Below the pieces are notes generated by a model, which saw only the letters and a program-made list of their open reading frames with translations, did not search any database and was not told the origin of the DNA. Positions 1 to 8,133 of a stretch of 64,000 nt of DNA are shown here, in pieces. Numbering within the stretch: the first letter of the stretch is position 1; each line of letters opens with the position of its first letter. The position numbers and the translations under genes were made by a program. The stretch lies in assembly GCF_022370635.2 (NCBI RefSeq), contig NZ_CP092362.2:5270001-5334000 (forward strand), in the 5' to 3' direction. This stretch comes from Mycolicibacterium crocinum. GTDB taxonomy: Bacteria; Actinomycetota; Actinomycetes; Mycobacteriales; Mycobacteriaceae.

Positions 1-806
1 CCGGCAAGGAACGCGAACTGGCGGTACACCCGGTCACCCACGGCAAACGCGTGGTGGTCGTCGGTGGCGGACCCGGTGGTCTGGAGGCTGCCCGGGTGGC
101 TGCCGAGCGCGGCCACCGCGTCACGCTGTTCGAGCGCACCGCCCAACTCGGCGGCGCGCTGGTGTGGGCGTCGATCGTCCATCCGGAGAACGAACCGTTC
201 CTGCACTACCTGCGCAATGAGATCGCAGCCAGCACCGTTTCCGTCGAGATGTCGTACCCGGTCGGCGCCGACGAGATCGCGGCACTGGAACCCGATGCCG
301 TGATCGTGGCCACCGGCGCCAACGTGAACACCAGCCCTGCGCTGCCCGAATTACTCGCCAACCCGAACGGCCCGTCGGTGGGCCGACGCGTCGTCATCGT
401 CGGCGGCGGCCTTGCCGGGATTCAGCTTGCCGAATACCTCAGTGCCCGAGGTCGGTTCGTCACCGTGCTGGAAGCGGGCCGCACCATCGCACCGGAGGTC
501 GGGCTCAAACGCCGGACCGAGCACATGGACCGGCTCGACCGGTTGGGCGTTCCCCTGCACGTGCGCACCGAGGTGGACCGGATCACCGACACCGGGGTGG
601 TGTTCACCCCGCACGGCGGCACCAGCCGCGAACTCGCCGCCGACAGTGTGATCGTCGCAGGACGCCCGGAGGCGGACACCGCGCTGTTCGACGACCTGAC
701 GGACCGGCTGCCCGGCGCCAAGGTGCACGCGGTGGGCGACTGCACTGGCTCCGGGCTGATCCGCAAAGCCACCGACGATGGCGCTCGCGCCGCCTGCAGT
801 ATCTGA
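1..806 (+). CDS. FAD/NAD(P)-dependent oxidoreductase, C-terminal part (NADH:flavin oxidoreductase / 2,4-dienoyl-CoA reductase type); 5' end outside window
   Basis: The reading frame is open from base 3, so the gene begins before the window. The visible part holds two Rossmann dinucleotide-binding motifs, VVVVGGGPGGLEAAR and VVIVGGGLAGIQLAEYL, and ends with a typical VGDCTGSGLIRKATDDGARAA segment that closes the FAD site. This is the C-terminal flavin/nicotinamide half found in 2,4-dienoyl-CoA reductase-like members of the old yellow enzyme family. Their N-terminal half is an FMN TIM barrel, which would lie upstream. The substrate is unknown. It is followed 17 bp later by an NTF2-fold protein and an SDR on the same strand, so the three probably form one operon. 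Confidence 0.8.
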   Translation, partial: GKERELAVHPVTHGKRVVVVGGGPGGLEAARVAAERGHRVTLFERTAQLGGALVWASIVHPENEPFLHYLRNEIAASTVSVEMSYPVGADEIAALEPDAVIVATGANVNTSPALPELLANPNGPSVGRRVVIVGGGLAGIQLAEYLSARGRFVTVLEAGRTIAPEVGLKRRTEHMDRLDRLGVPLHVRTEVDRITDTGVVFTPHGGTSRELAADSVIVAGRPEADTALFDDLTDRLPGAKVHAVGDCTGSGLIRKATDDGARAACSI

Positions 807-823
807 CAACAAAGGAGATAACG

Positions 824-1258
824 ATGTCCACGACCACCGAGCAGACCCCGGCACTGGCCGCATCGCAGGCATCATGGCGCTGCGTGATGTCGCACGACCG
901 CGAGGGCTGGCTGGCCCTGATGGCCGACGACGTGGTGATCGAGGACCCGATCGGGCCGGCCATCACCAACCCCGACGGCAACGGCGTGCGGGGCAAGGCC
1001 GCTGTCGCAGACTTCTATGACGCCAACATCGCGATCAACAACCTCCGCGTCACCTGCGAAGAGACCTTCCCGTCGAGTTCTCCCAACGAAGTCGCACATA
1101 TTTTGGTGCTGCGCAGCCAGTTCGAAGGTGGCATCACCAGCACCGTGCGCGGCGTGTTCACCTACCACGTCAACGACGCCGGCCTGATCGCCAACATGCG
1201 CGGCTACTGGAACATGGACGGTATGCAGTTTGCCCAAACTGCCGCCGACGGTGAGTGA
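824..1258 (+). CDS. NTF2/ketosteroid-isomerase-fold protein, Rv0760c-like
   Basis: 144 residues with a clear ribosome binding site (aaaggaga) 6 bp before the ATG. Stretches such as SSWRCV, HDREGWLALMADDVVIEDPIG and TCEETFPSSSP, and the C-terminal MRGYWN, match what I recall of M. tuberculosis Rv0760c. That protein has a ketosteroid-isomerase (NTF2-like, alpha+beta cone) fold. In M. tuberculosis Rv0760c lies close to phoPR and the HIT gene, as here. Its enzymatic role is not settled. The fold and the reductase and SDR neighbours suggest steroid or other polycyclic substrate binding, which is inference. Its TGA overlaps the GTG start of the next gene. Confidence 0.8.
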   Translation: MSTTTEQTPALAASQASWRCVMSHDREGWLALMADDVVIEDPIGPAITNPDGNGVRGKAAVADFYDANIAINNLRVTCEETFPSSSPNEVAHILVLRSQFEGGITSTVRGVFTYHVNDAGLIANMRGYWNMDGMQFAQTAADGE

Positions 1259-2120
1259 CCGGCCGCTGGACGGGTTCGGCGCCGTCGTCGTCGGCGGCTC
1301 GCGGGGTATTGGTGCCGCCGTCTCGGCATTGCTGGCCGAATGCGGCGCGAGCGTGGTGGTCAACGGTCGCGACGAGGCGGCCGCCGAAGCCACCGCGGCC
1401 GCGATCACGCAGGCCGGTGGGCGCGCACTCGCGCACGCCGGTTCGGCCGCATACGAAGCGGTCGCCGAAGAGCTGATCGCCCTGTGCGAGAACGAGTTCG
1501 GCGCGGTCGACGCGTTGGTCAACTGCGCGGGTGCGCCCGAGCCGCCGGGCTCGTCGATCCTCACCGTCACACCCGCTGAGTTTCGCGATCTGCTCGACAT
1601 CCATCTCGGCACCACGTTCGCGACCTGCCGGGCCGCTGCGCCCCGAATGGTCGCCCGGGGCTGTGGAGCGATCGTCAACACCAGTTCCTTTGCCTTCCTT
1701 GGTGATTACGGCGGCACCGGCTATCCGGCCGGCAAGGGTGCGGTGAACGGACTGACGATGGCCATTGCGGCGGAACTCGCGGAGCACGGCGTGCGGGCCA
1801 ACGTGGTGTGCCCGGGTGCCAAGACCCGGTTGTCCACCGGAACCGATTTCGAGGAGCAGATCGAATCGCTGCGGCGGCGCGGCATCCTCGACGAAGTCAG
1901 CGCACAGGGCGCCCTGGATGTCGCACCACCGGAATACGTGGCCCCGCTGTACGCCTACCTGGTCAGTGACCTCGCCCGCACGATCACCGGCCAGATCTTC
2001 ATCGCCGCCGGAGGTTTCATCGGCCGGTTCGACAAGCCCTCCCCCGCGTTCATCAACTACCGGGATCACCACGACTCGCCGCCGTGGACCGTCAGTGAGA
2101 TTGCGGCGATGCTGAGCTGA
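1251..2120 (+). CDS. short-chain dehydrogenase/reductase (SDR)
   Basis: About 289 residues of classical SDR layout. An N-terminal cofactor motif GGSRGIGAAV is followed by VNCAGAP (the NNAG-type motif), catalytic Ser in NTSSFAF and the YPAGK active-site Tyr/Lys pair. I chose the GTG at 1251, whose GTGAGTGA overlaps the stop of the preceding NTF2-like gene, over an in-frame TTG at 1230. A C-terminal tail with FDKPSPAFINYRDHHDSPPWTVSEI extends past the usual SDR core and resembles the tails of SDRs in acyl-CoA or steroid pathways. It is probably translationally coupled to the upstream two genes; the substrate is unknown. Confidence 0.85.
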   Translation: MSDRPLDGFGAVVVGGSRGIGAAVSALLAECGASVVVNGRDEAAAEATAAAITQAGGRALAHAGSAAYEAVAEELIALCENEFGAVDALVNCAGAPEPPGSSILTVTPAEFRDLLDIHLGTTFATCRAAAPRMVARGCGAIVNTSSFAFLGDYGGTGYPAGKGAVNGLTMAIAAELAEHGVRANVVCPGAKTRLSTGTDFEEQIESLRRRGILDEVSAQGALDVAPPEYVAPLYAYLVSDLARTITGQIFIAAGGFIGRFDKPSPAFINYRDHHDSPPWTVSEIAAMLS

Positions 2121-2121
2121 G

Positions 2122-4074
2122 CTAGGTCGTCAGGTCGTAGATCAGCATCCGGCCGACCCGCTGGGGCGTGAAGTTGCGTTGAACCCATTGCTGGATCAGC
2201 GCATTGGTGTCCAGGTGTCCCCACCTGTCCTCGTGGACCGGATTGGTGACGATGAAGTAGTGGATCCGCTTGGACAGCACAAGACGGAGAAACTCATCGG
2301 GTGTCGGCGACGGGTCGGTGCCGTTGAAACCGCCGACCGGCATCACGGGGTGCCCGCTGGCCAGTTGATAGCCGGCCGCACACATCGATCCGATGGCGGC
2401 GGCTACCCAGGTGTAGCGCTCGGCGTCCGCATCGAGCAGGCCGACGAGCTGCCGGTCGGGGTTACCCGAGTCCATCAGGCTGCACCCGACGAGATGTATC
2501 CCCGAAGCTGCTGTGGGAAGCAGAAATCCGGGACCGCTGACCGAAGTGATCTCGGCCCGCGGCACCGGCGCGATGCCTTTGGTCATCGCGGTCACGATGC
2601 GCGGAACCGGCCCGGCGATCGGTATCGCACCGGAGTTGCCCCGCGCCACGGTGGTGATGCTGAAGGCAACCGGGCCGCCGAGTGCGACGAGCGCGGCGAG
2701 TGCCGCGATCACAGGGGTTGGTAGCACGGCGGTGATCACGCCGACCACCAGCAGCACCGCGGCGATCGGGACGGCCCAGCGCAGCCACGGATAGAAGCCG
2801 GGATCGTGGCGCAGCACGAGCACCGCCGTCGTCGCCGTCAGCGCGGCAACAACCACCAATAGCGCTTGCGCCCAACGATGATGACGCTCCCGCCAGCATG
2901 TGGTGACACCGATGCCGACCAATGCGGCGATGGCCGGAGCCAAGGCCACGGTGTAGTACGGGTGGAAGATGCCGGCCATGTAGCTGAACACCCACGCGGT
3001 CGTCACCAACCAGATGACCCACACCGAGGTCGCGGCCCGCTGGAGATCGCACCGTTGCGCCCGGGCCCGCCACCCCAGCAGCGCGACCCCGAAGACCAAT
3101 GCCGCGGGCAGCAACCACCCGATACCGCCGATCTGCTGGGGTTCGAACAGCCTGCCGATGCCGGGCTGGCCCCACGGGTGCGGCGATGTCCCACCGCCGA
3201 GATGGACCGGCGAAATGAAACCCGGTGACCCGGTGCTGCCCGGCTCGTCGCCGTTGAGCCGGCCGATGCCGTTGTAGCGCAGCGTCAGTTCGAGAATCGA
3301 ATTGGTCTGCGTACCGCCGATCCACGGGCGCCTATCCGGCGGCCACAGCTGCACCAGGAGCACCCACCAGCCGGCCGCGGCCACCGCGGCCGACAACCCG
3401 AGCAGCAGCTGTCCCGTCCGCACGAGTAGCGATCGCGGGCCTGCGATCAGATATGGGATCGCCAACGCGGGCATTACCAGCGCCACTTCGAGCTGCTTGG
3501 TCAGGTACCCCAGACCGACAAAACACCCAGAAGCCACCAGCCAACGCAGTCGGCCGTCGTCGATCGCGCGCACCATCGCCCACACTGCCGCCACCATCAG
3601 CAGCACCAGAAGCGCGTCAGGATTGTTGAATCGGAAGATCGTGACCGCCATCGGGGTCACCGCCAGGACCGTGCCCGCGATCAACGCGGCGGTCTCGCCG
3701 AACGGCCGGCGCACCGCGTCCCACAGCACCGCCACCGCGGCGACTCCGATCATGGCCTGGGGCACCAGGATGCTCCAGGCGTTCAGCCCGAAGAGGCGGA
3801 TGCTCAGGGCCGGCAGCCACAGCGACAGTGGGGGTTTGTCGACAGTGATGGAATTGCCGGCATCCGACGAGCCGAACAGGAACGCCTTCGGAGATTGCGA
3901 GCCGGCCTGGGCCGCCGCGGAGTAGAAGGCGTTCGCCCAGCCCGACCGGTCCAAGTCCCACAGGTAGAGCAGTGCGGTCGCCGTCAGCAATACCACCAGA
4001 GCCAACCGCTGCGGCCTGACCCGGGTACGGGGCTGCGCCACAACGATTTCCGGCACATCGACGGTGGCCGTCAT
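2122..4074 (-). CDS. ArnT-like glycosyltransferase family 39 integral membrane protein
   Basis: 650 residues when started at the ATG at 4074, two bases after the stop of the upstream glycosyltransferase. The N-terminal half has many hydrophobic helices and the first external loop contains ITVDKPPLSLWL. A following segment FRFNNPDALLVLLMVAAVWAM is typical of GT39 / PMT-superfamily enzymes, which transfer a sugar from a polyprenyl-phosphate carrier outside the membrane. The C-terminal 180 residues form a soluble domain ending in a short Leu-Thr-Thr. The upstream gene encodes a polyprenyl-phosphate glycosyltransferase fused to GtrA, so the pair probably makes and uses one lipid-linked sugar for a cell-envelope glycan. 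The acceptor is unknown. Confidence 0.85.
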   Translation of the reverse strand: MTATVDVPEIVVAQPRTRVRPQRLALVVLLTATALLYLWDLDRSGWANAFYSAAAQAGSQSPKAFLFGSSDAGNSITVDKPPLSLWLPALSIRLFGLNAWSILVPQAMIGVAAVAVLWDAVRRPFGETAALIAGTVLAVTPMAVTIFRFNNPDALLVLLMVAAVWAMVRAIDDGRLRWLVASGCFVGLGYLTKQLEVALVMPALAIPYLIAGPRSLLVRTGQLLLGLSAAVAAAGWWVLLVQLWPPDRRPWIGGTQTNSILELTLRYNGIGRLNGDEPGSTGSPGFISPVHLGGGTSPHPWGQPGIGRLFEPQQIGGIGWLLPAALVFGVALLGWRARAQRCDLQRAATSVWVIWLVTTAWVFSYMAGIFHPYYTVALAPAIAALVGIGVTTCWRERHHRWAQALLVVVAALTATTAVLVLRHDPGFYPWLRWAVPIAAVLLVVGVITAVLPTPVIAALAALVALGGPVAFSITTVARGNSGAIPIAGPVPRIVTAMTKGIAPVPRAEITSVSGPGFLLPTAASGIHLVGCSLMDSGNPDRQLVGLLDADAERYTWVAAAIGSMCAAGYQLASGHPVMPVGGFNGTDPSPTPDEFLRLVLSKRIHYFIVTNPVHEDRWGHLDTNALIQQWVQRNFTPQRVGRMLIYDLTT

Positions 4075-4075
4075 A

Positions 4076-5284
4076 TCAGCGGGTCGAAGCGCCGAACACC
4101 CGCCGCAACGCCACGAAACGCACGAGGGTGGCCACCAGATTGGCCACGACCAGGACCGACAGTTCGACACCCTTGCCGACCGTGGGATCGAACCGGTGAA
4201 GCAGATACAGCGAGCCACTGGTGATGGCGAGGCCGAACCCGAAGATCAGCAGGCCGTGAACGTGGTGGCGCGCGGCGCCGGCGCGGCCGCGGATGCCGAA
4301 GGTGAAAGCTCGGTTGGCGGCCGTATTGGCCAACGCGGTCACCAGCAGTGCGGTCAGGTTCGCAGCCTGCGCCCCCATCGCGGGATGCAGCGAAAGATAC
4401 AGCAGCGCAAAGGCAATGGTGCTGGCAATGCCGATCAGGCCGAAGCGCACCATCTGGCCGACCATGCCGCGGGGAACGCCGGGCACCAGTGGCTCGCGAC
4501 CCAGCGCCGCCTGCAGGTCGCGCAGGGGCAGCGCGCCGGTGGTCAACGCCCGGCCCACACGCCAGCAGCCCTTGAGGTCTTCGATGGCGGTGGCGAGGAC
4601 GTCGACGCGGGAGTCGGGATCGTCGATCCAGTCGACCGGCACCTCATGGATGCGCAATCCGGCCTTCTCGGCCAGCACCAGCAGTTCGGTGTCGAAAAAC
4701 CAGCCGGTGTCGGCGACCAGCGGCAGCAGCCGGCGGGCGACGTCGGCGCGCAGTGCCTTGAAACCACACTGGGCGTCGGAGAACCGGGCGCCGAGGAAGC
4801 CCCGCAGCAGCAGGTTGTATCCGCGGGACACCACTTCGCGCTTGATGCCGCGCACCACCCGCGACGAGGCGGCCAGCCGCGACCCGATCGCGATGTCGGA
4901 GTGCCCGGAGACCAGCGGCGCGACCAACGGCATCAGCGCCGACAGATGCGTCGACAAGTCGACGTCCATGTAGGCGACCACATCGGCCGGTGATGATGAC
5001 CACGCGGCGGCCAGCGCCCCGCCACGGCCCTTGGCGTCGAGGTGGATCACCTCGACATCGGACAGCTCCTCGGCCAGTTCGCGTGCCACCGCCAGCGTGC
5101 CATCAGTACTTGCATTGTCCGCGAACACGATTCGAGTCCGGTACGGCACCTCGTCGAGCAGGAACTGGTGAAGCCGTCGTACGCAGGTGTCAACATCGCG
5201 TTCCTCGTTGTACACCGGGATGACGATGTCGAGAACATAGCGACCCCCGACACCGGTCGGCGCAATGCGCTGCGCGGCCGGCAA
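4076..5284 (-). CDS. bifunctional GT2 polyprenyl-phosphate glycosyltransferase fused to a GtrA-like membrane domain
   Basis: 402 residues. The N-terminal GT2 (DPM1/DPG-like) domain shows DIVIPVYNEERDV, the FADNASTDGT nucleotide-sugar motif, a YMDVDLST DxD-type metal site and QCGFKALR. From about residue 270 a GtrA-type membrane domain follows, with four predicted helices beginning at MVGQMVRFGLIGIAST. GT2 enzymes of this type load a sugar onto a polyprenyl phosphate, and GtrA domains are thought to help flip the product. The start is uncertain: the only in-frame initiator upstream of the domain is a TTG at 5284 with no strong ribosome site. It forms an operon with the GT39 gene downstream. 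Confidence 0.82.
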   Translation of the reverse strand: MPAAQRIAPTGVGGRYVLDIVIPVYNEERDVDTCVRRLHQFLLDEVPYRTRIVFADNASTDGTLAVARELAEELSDVEVIHLDAKGRGGALAAAWSSSPADVVAYMDVDLSTHLSALMPLVAPLVSGHSDIAIGSRLAASSRVVRGIKREVVSRGYNLLLRGFLGARFSDAQCGFKALRADVARRLLPLVADTGWFFDTELLVLAEKAGLRIHEVPVDWIDDPDSRVDVLATAIEDLKGCWRVGRALTTGALPLRDLQAALGREPLVPGVPRGMVGQMVRFGLIGIASTIAFALLYLSLHPAMGAQAANLTALLVTALANTAANRAFTFGIRGRAGAARHHVHGLLIFGFGLAITSGSLYLLHRFDPTVGKGVELSVLVVANLVATLVRFVALRRVFGASTR

Positions 5285-5406
5285 GGGTGTCGGTCATGAC
5301 ATTGATGTTCGCGTCCCAAGCTGCCGTGGCACTGGGCCGGATCTGAAGAGTTGCTGTGGGCCAGCTTCGTATCGGGTCGCGGACGGCTACTCATATGCTT
5401 GGGCGC

Positions 5407-5811
5407 ATGGCCTCCGTCTTCTCCAAGATCATCAACCGCGAACTGCCGGGACGATTCGTCTACGAAGACGACGAGGTCGTGGCGTTCCTGACCATCGAGC
5501 CGATGACGCCCGGACACACGCTGGTCGTTCCGCGCGCCGAGGTCGACAACTGGCAGGACGTCGAGCCGGCTGTGTTCAACAAGGTGATGGCCGTGTCGCA
5601 GAAGATCGGCAAGGCGGTGTGCGCGGCATTCGGCGCCGAGCGGTCCGGGCTGATCATCGCCGGGCTCGAGGTGCCGCACTTGCACGTGCACGTGTTCCCG
5701 GCACGCAACCTGTCGGACTTCGGCTTCGCCAACGTCGACCGCAATCCGTCGCCGGAGGCGCTCGACGAAGCTCAGGCCAAGATCAAAGCCGCACTGGCCG
5801 AACTGGGCTAG
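5407..5811 (+). CDS. HIT-family nucleotide hydrolase/transferase, Rv0759c-like
   Basis: 134 residues from the ATG at 5407; an in-frame start at 5356 would add an unconserved leader. The histidine-triad motif HLHVHVFP (His91, 93, 95) and the upstream GHTLVVPR are diagnostic of the HIT family, which cleaves AMP-type phosphoramidates or dinucleotides. Its position next to phoR matches Rv0759c in M. tuberculosis. The stop codon lies inside the 3' end of phoR on the other strand, giving a 29-bp convergent overlap. The physiological substrate is unknown. Confidence 0.88.
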   Translation: MASVFSKIINRELPGRFVYEDDEVVAFLTIEPMTPGHTLVVPRAEVDNWQDVEPAVFNKVMAVSQKIGKAVCAAFGAERSGLIIAGLEVPHLHVHVFPARNLSDFGFANVDRNPSPEALDEAQAKIKAALAELG

Positions 5812-7246
5812 CTTCGGGACTCACCGCGGCGGGCACGTCGGCGATGCGCGGCAGGCTGACCCGGAAGCAGCAGCCCTGGCCGGGAGCGGTGGTCACGGTG
5901 ACCCGGCCGCCGTGGGCGTAGACCAGCGAGTCGACGATGGACAACCCCAGCCCGGTGCCGCCGCTGGCGCGGGCGCGGGAGGAGTCGGTGCGGTAGAACC
6001 GCTCGAACACCCGCCGGGCATCTTCGGGCGTCATGCCCGGACCCTCGTCGGCGACCTCGAGCACCGCGTCGTCGGACGAGGTGCCCACGCGGACGGTGAT
6101 GCGCGCGGTTTCGGGGGTGTGCTGCAGGGCGTTGGCCACCAGGTTGCCCAGCACCTGACGTAACCGCGCCTCGTCGCCGATGACTTCGGGGGTGCCCGGT
6201 CCGTCGAGGACCTCCATGGTGATGGTGCGCTTCGGGGCGATCGACTGGGCGTCGTGAACGGCGTCGGTGGCCAAGGCCAGCAGGTCGACACGGCGCTGTT
6301 CGAGCGGGCGCTGCGCATCGAGGCGGGCCAGCAGCAGCAGATCGTCGACCAAGAGGCCCATCCGGCGCGACTCGCTTTCGATACGGGACATCAGCATCTC
6401 GACGTCGCGGGCCGCACCTTGGCGGTAGAGCTCGGCGAAGCCGCGGATAGTGGTCAGCGGGGTGCGCAACTCGTGGCTGGCGTCGGTGATGAACCGGCGC
6501 ATCCGTTCCTCGGAGGTGCGGGCCTGTTCGGCGCTTTCCACCGATGAGGCCATCGCGGTCTGGATCTGAGCGAGCATGCCGTTGAGCGCCAACGACAGCC
6601 GGCCGACCTCGGTGCGCGGATCTCGTTCCGGCACACGGCGATCCAACTGTCCGGCGGCGATCGCGGCCGCGGTCTTCTCCACTTCGACGAGGGGCCGCAG
6701 GCTGCGATGCACCACCCAGTAGCCGGCGACGCCGAGGATCACCAGGACGGCGGCGCCGATCGCGACCTGCGACCAAGCCAGGCTACGGACGGTCGATTGG
6801 ATGTCGGACATGTCGATGGCGACGGTCGTCAGCTCGCCGCCGGGGCCGCGCACCGACACCGCGCGCCACTCGACCGGGGAGTGCTCCAGCGAGCCGACGG
6901 TCACCGGCACCGGGCCGACATCGTTGTCGTCGGGCAGCGCCGGTTCTGCGTCGCGGTCGTTGACGGCCATCCAGATGTGGCCGTCGGCGTCGACGCCGCG
7001 CACGTAGAAGTTCGACGGCGGGCGGGCGGGGTTGGGTTCCTCGTCGGGCGGGGGCATGCGGCGCGGTGCCTGCGCCCAACCGCGGGATGCGTCGAGCAGG
7101 GTTTGGTCGGCGCGGTTGACGAGGTCGTGCTGAAGCGTCGAAGTGACCGCGATCCCCGAGGCGAGCAGGCCGCAACCCACGAGCAGCAGCATCGCGGCCA
7201 CCAGGCCGACTCTCAGCGGCAGCGCTCGGCGGTACGGATGCGGCAT
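5783..7246 (-). CDS. phoR: PhoR sensor histidine kinase
   Basis: 487 residues. Two membrane segments (about residues 13-35 and 160-180) flank an extracytoplasmic sensor region. A HAMP domain (ELDRRVP-type), a HisKA domain with the phosphorylated His258 in ITDASHELRTPLT, and a HATPase domain with DEGPGM and GGTGLGLSIV follow. Long stretches such as FITDASHELRTPLTTIRGF and MGLLVDDLLLLARLDA are identical to what I recall of M. tuberculosis PhoR. It phosphorylates PhoP encoded just upstream (38-bp gap). In M. tuberculosis the pair controls acyltrehalose lipids, ESX-1 export and the response to acid. The sensor loop is the least conserved part, as expected. Confidence 0.95.
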   Translation of the reverse strand: MPHPYRRALPLRVGLVAAMLLLVGCGLLASGIAVTSTLQHDLVNRADQTLLDASRGWAQAPRRMPPPDEEPNPARPPSNFYVRGVDADGHIWMAVNDRDAEPALPDDNDVGPVPVTVGSLEHSPVEWRAVSVRGPGGELTTVAIDMSDIQSTVRSLAWSQVAIGAAVLVILGVAGYWVVHRSLRPLVEVEKTAAAIAAGQLDRRVPERDPRTEVGRLSLALNGMLAQIQTAMASSVESAEQARTSEERMRRFITDASHELRTPLTTIRGFAELYRQGAARDVEMLMSRIESESRRMGLLVDDLLLLARLDAQRPLEQRRVDLLALATDAVHDAQSIAPKRTITMEVLDGPGTPEVIGDEARLRQVLGNLVANALQHTPETARITVRVGTSSDDAVLEVADEGPGMTPEDARRVFERFYRTDSSRARASGGTGLGLSIVDSLVYAHGGRVTVTTAPGQGCCFRVSLPRIADVPAAVSPEASPVRPVRL

Positions 7247-7284
7247 TCCCCCATTGTTCGCGCCGAGTGGCGCGACGCGCCGGA

Positions 7285-8004
7285 TTACCGCGGCTCCCGC
7301 AGCACGTATCCGACTCCGCGCAGGGTGTGCAGGAGGCGCTTTTCGCCGGTGTCGATCTTGCGGCGCAGATAGGAGACGTAGGACTCGACGACGTTGACGT
7401 CACCGCCGAAGTCGTATCGCCAGACGTGGTCGAGGATCTTGGGCTTGCTCAGCACGGTGCCTGCGTTGATGACGAAGTACCGCAGCAGGGTGAACTCGGT
7501 GGGTGATAGGGAGACCGGCTCGCCGGCCTTCCACACCTCGTGGGTGTCCTCGTCGAGTTCGATGTCGGCGAAGCTCAGCCGCGAATTGCGTGGCTCCTCG
7601 ACACCCTTGCCGGCGCGGCGCAGGATGACGCGCAGCCGGGCGACGACCTCTTCGAGGCTGAACGGCTTGGTGACGTAATCGTCGCCGCCCAGGGTGAGAC
7701 CGGCGATCTTGTCCTGCAGGCTGTCGCGCGCGGTCAGAAACAACGCGGGCGCGTCGATGCCGTCGGCACGCAGCCGGCGCAGCACACCGAAGCCGTCCAT
7801 ACCGGGCATCATCACGTCCAGGATGACGGCGTCGGGACGGACCTCCCGAGCTCGATCGAGGGCCGCCGGGCCGCTGGATGCGGTGTGGACTTCGAAGCCC
7901 TGGAACTTCAGACTTACCGATAGGAGTTCCACGATGTTGGTCTCGTCGTCGACGACGAGGACTCGTGCCTCGGGCTTGGATTCGGGTACTACGGGTGCGG
8001 CCAT
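7285..8004 (-). CDS. phoP: PhoP two-component response regulator (OmpR family)
   Basis: 239 residues. The receiver domain shows the acidic pair in VVDDETN, the phosphorylated Asp63 in VILDVMMPGMDGFG, Thr in LTARDSLQDKIAG and Lys in YVTKPFS. The winged-helix domain ends in DVNVVESYVSYLRRKID and LHTLRGVGYVLREPR. From about residue 12 onward it is nearly identical to my memory of M. tuberculosis PhoP; only the N-terminus differs. The ATG at 8004 has a GAGGAA ribosome site. A PhoP-box-like direct repeat lies 45 bp upstream, consistent with autoregulation. phoR follows on the same transcript. Confidence 0.97.
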   Translation of the reverse strand: MAAPVVPESKPEARVLVVDDETNIVELLSVSLKFQGFEVHTASSGPAALDRAREVRPDAVILDVMMPGMDGFGVLRRLRADGIDAPALFLTARDSLQDKIAGLTLGGDDYVTKPFSLEEVVARLRVILRRAGKGVEEPRNSRLSFADIELDEDTHEVWKAGEPVSLSPTEFTLLRYFVINAGTVLSKPKILDHVWRYDFGGDVNVVESYVSYLRRKIDTGEKRLLHTLRGVGYVLREPR

Positions 8005-8048
8005 GCTGACAATTTCCTCTCACATTGGTGAACCCACGCTGCATGGGC

Positions 8049-8066
8049 GCTGTGAGATTCCTGTGA
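8049..8066 (-). promoter_or_regulatory. PhoP box (direct repeat) upstream of phoP
   Basis: Read on the minus strand toward phoP, the sequence is TCACAGG-AATC-TCACAGC: two 7-bp direct repeats separated by 4 bp. This is the layout reported for PhoP DNA sites in M. tuberculosis. It is 45-62 bp upstream of the phoP start and 68 bp upstream of the divergent gene at 8134, so PhoP could act on both. The repeat is seen directly; binding is inferred. Confidence 0.8.
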
Positions 8067-8133
8067 GTTGAGTTTTCCGATGGGTTAGCCGATACCTCCG
8101 GTTACAAACTTTCCGCGCTCTTACACTTGTGAA

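Noticed and set aside
1230..1250. TTG at 1230 as start of the SDR
   Set aside because: The GTG at 1251 overlaps the preceding stop in the usual coupled way and gives a normal SDR N-terminus.
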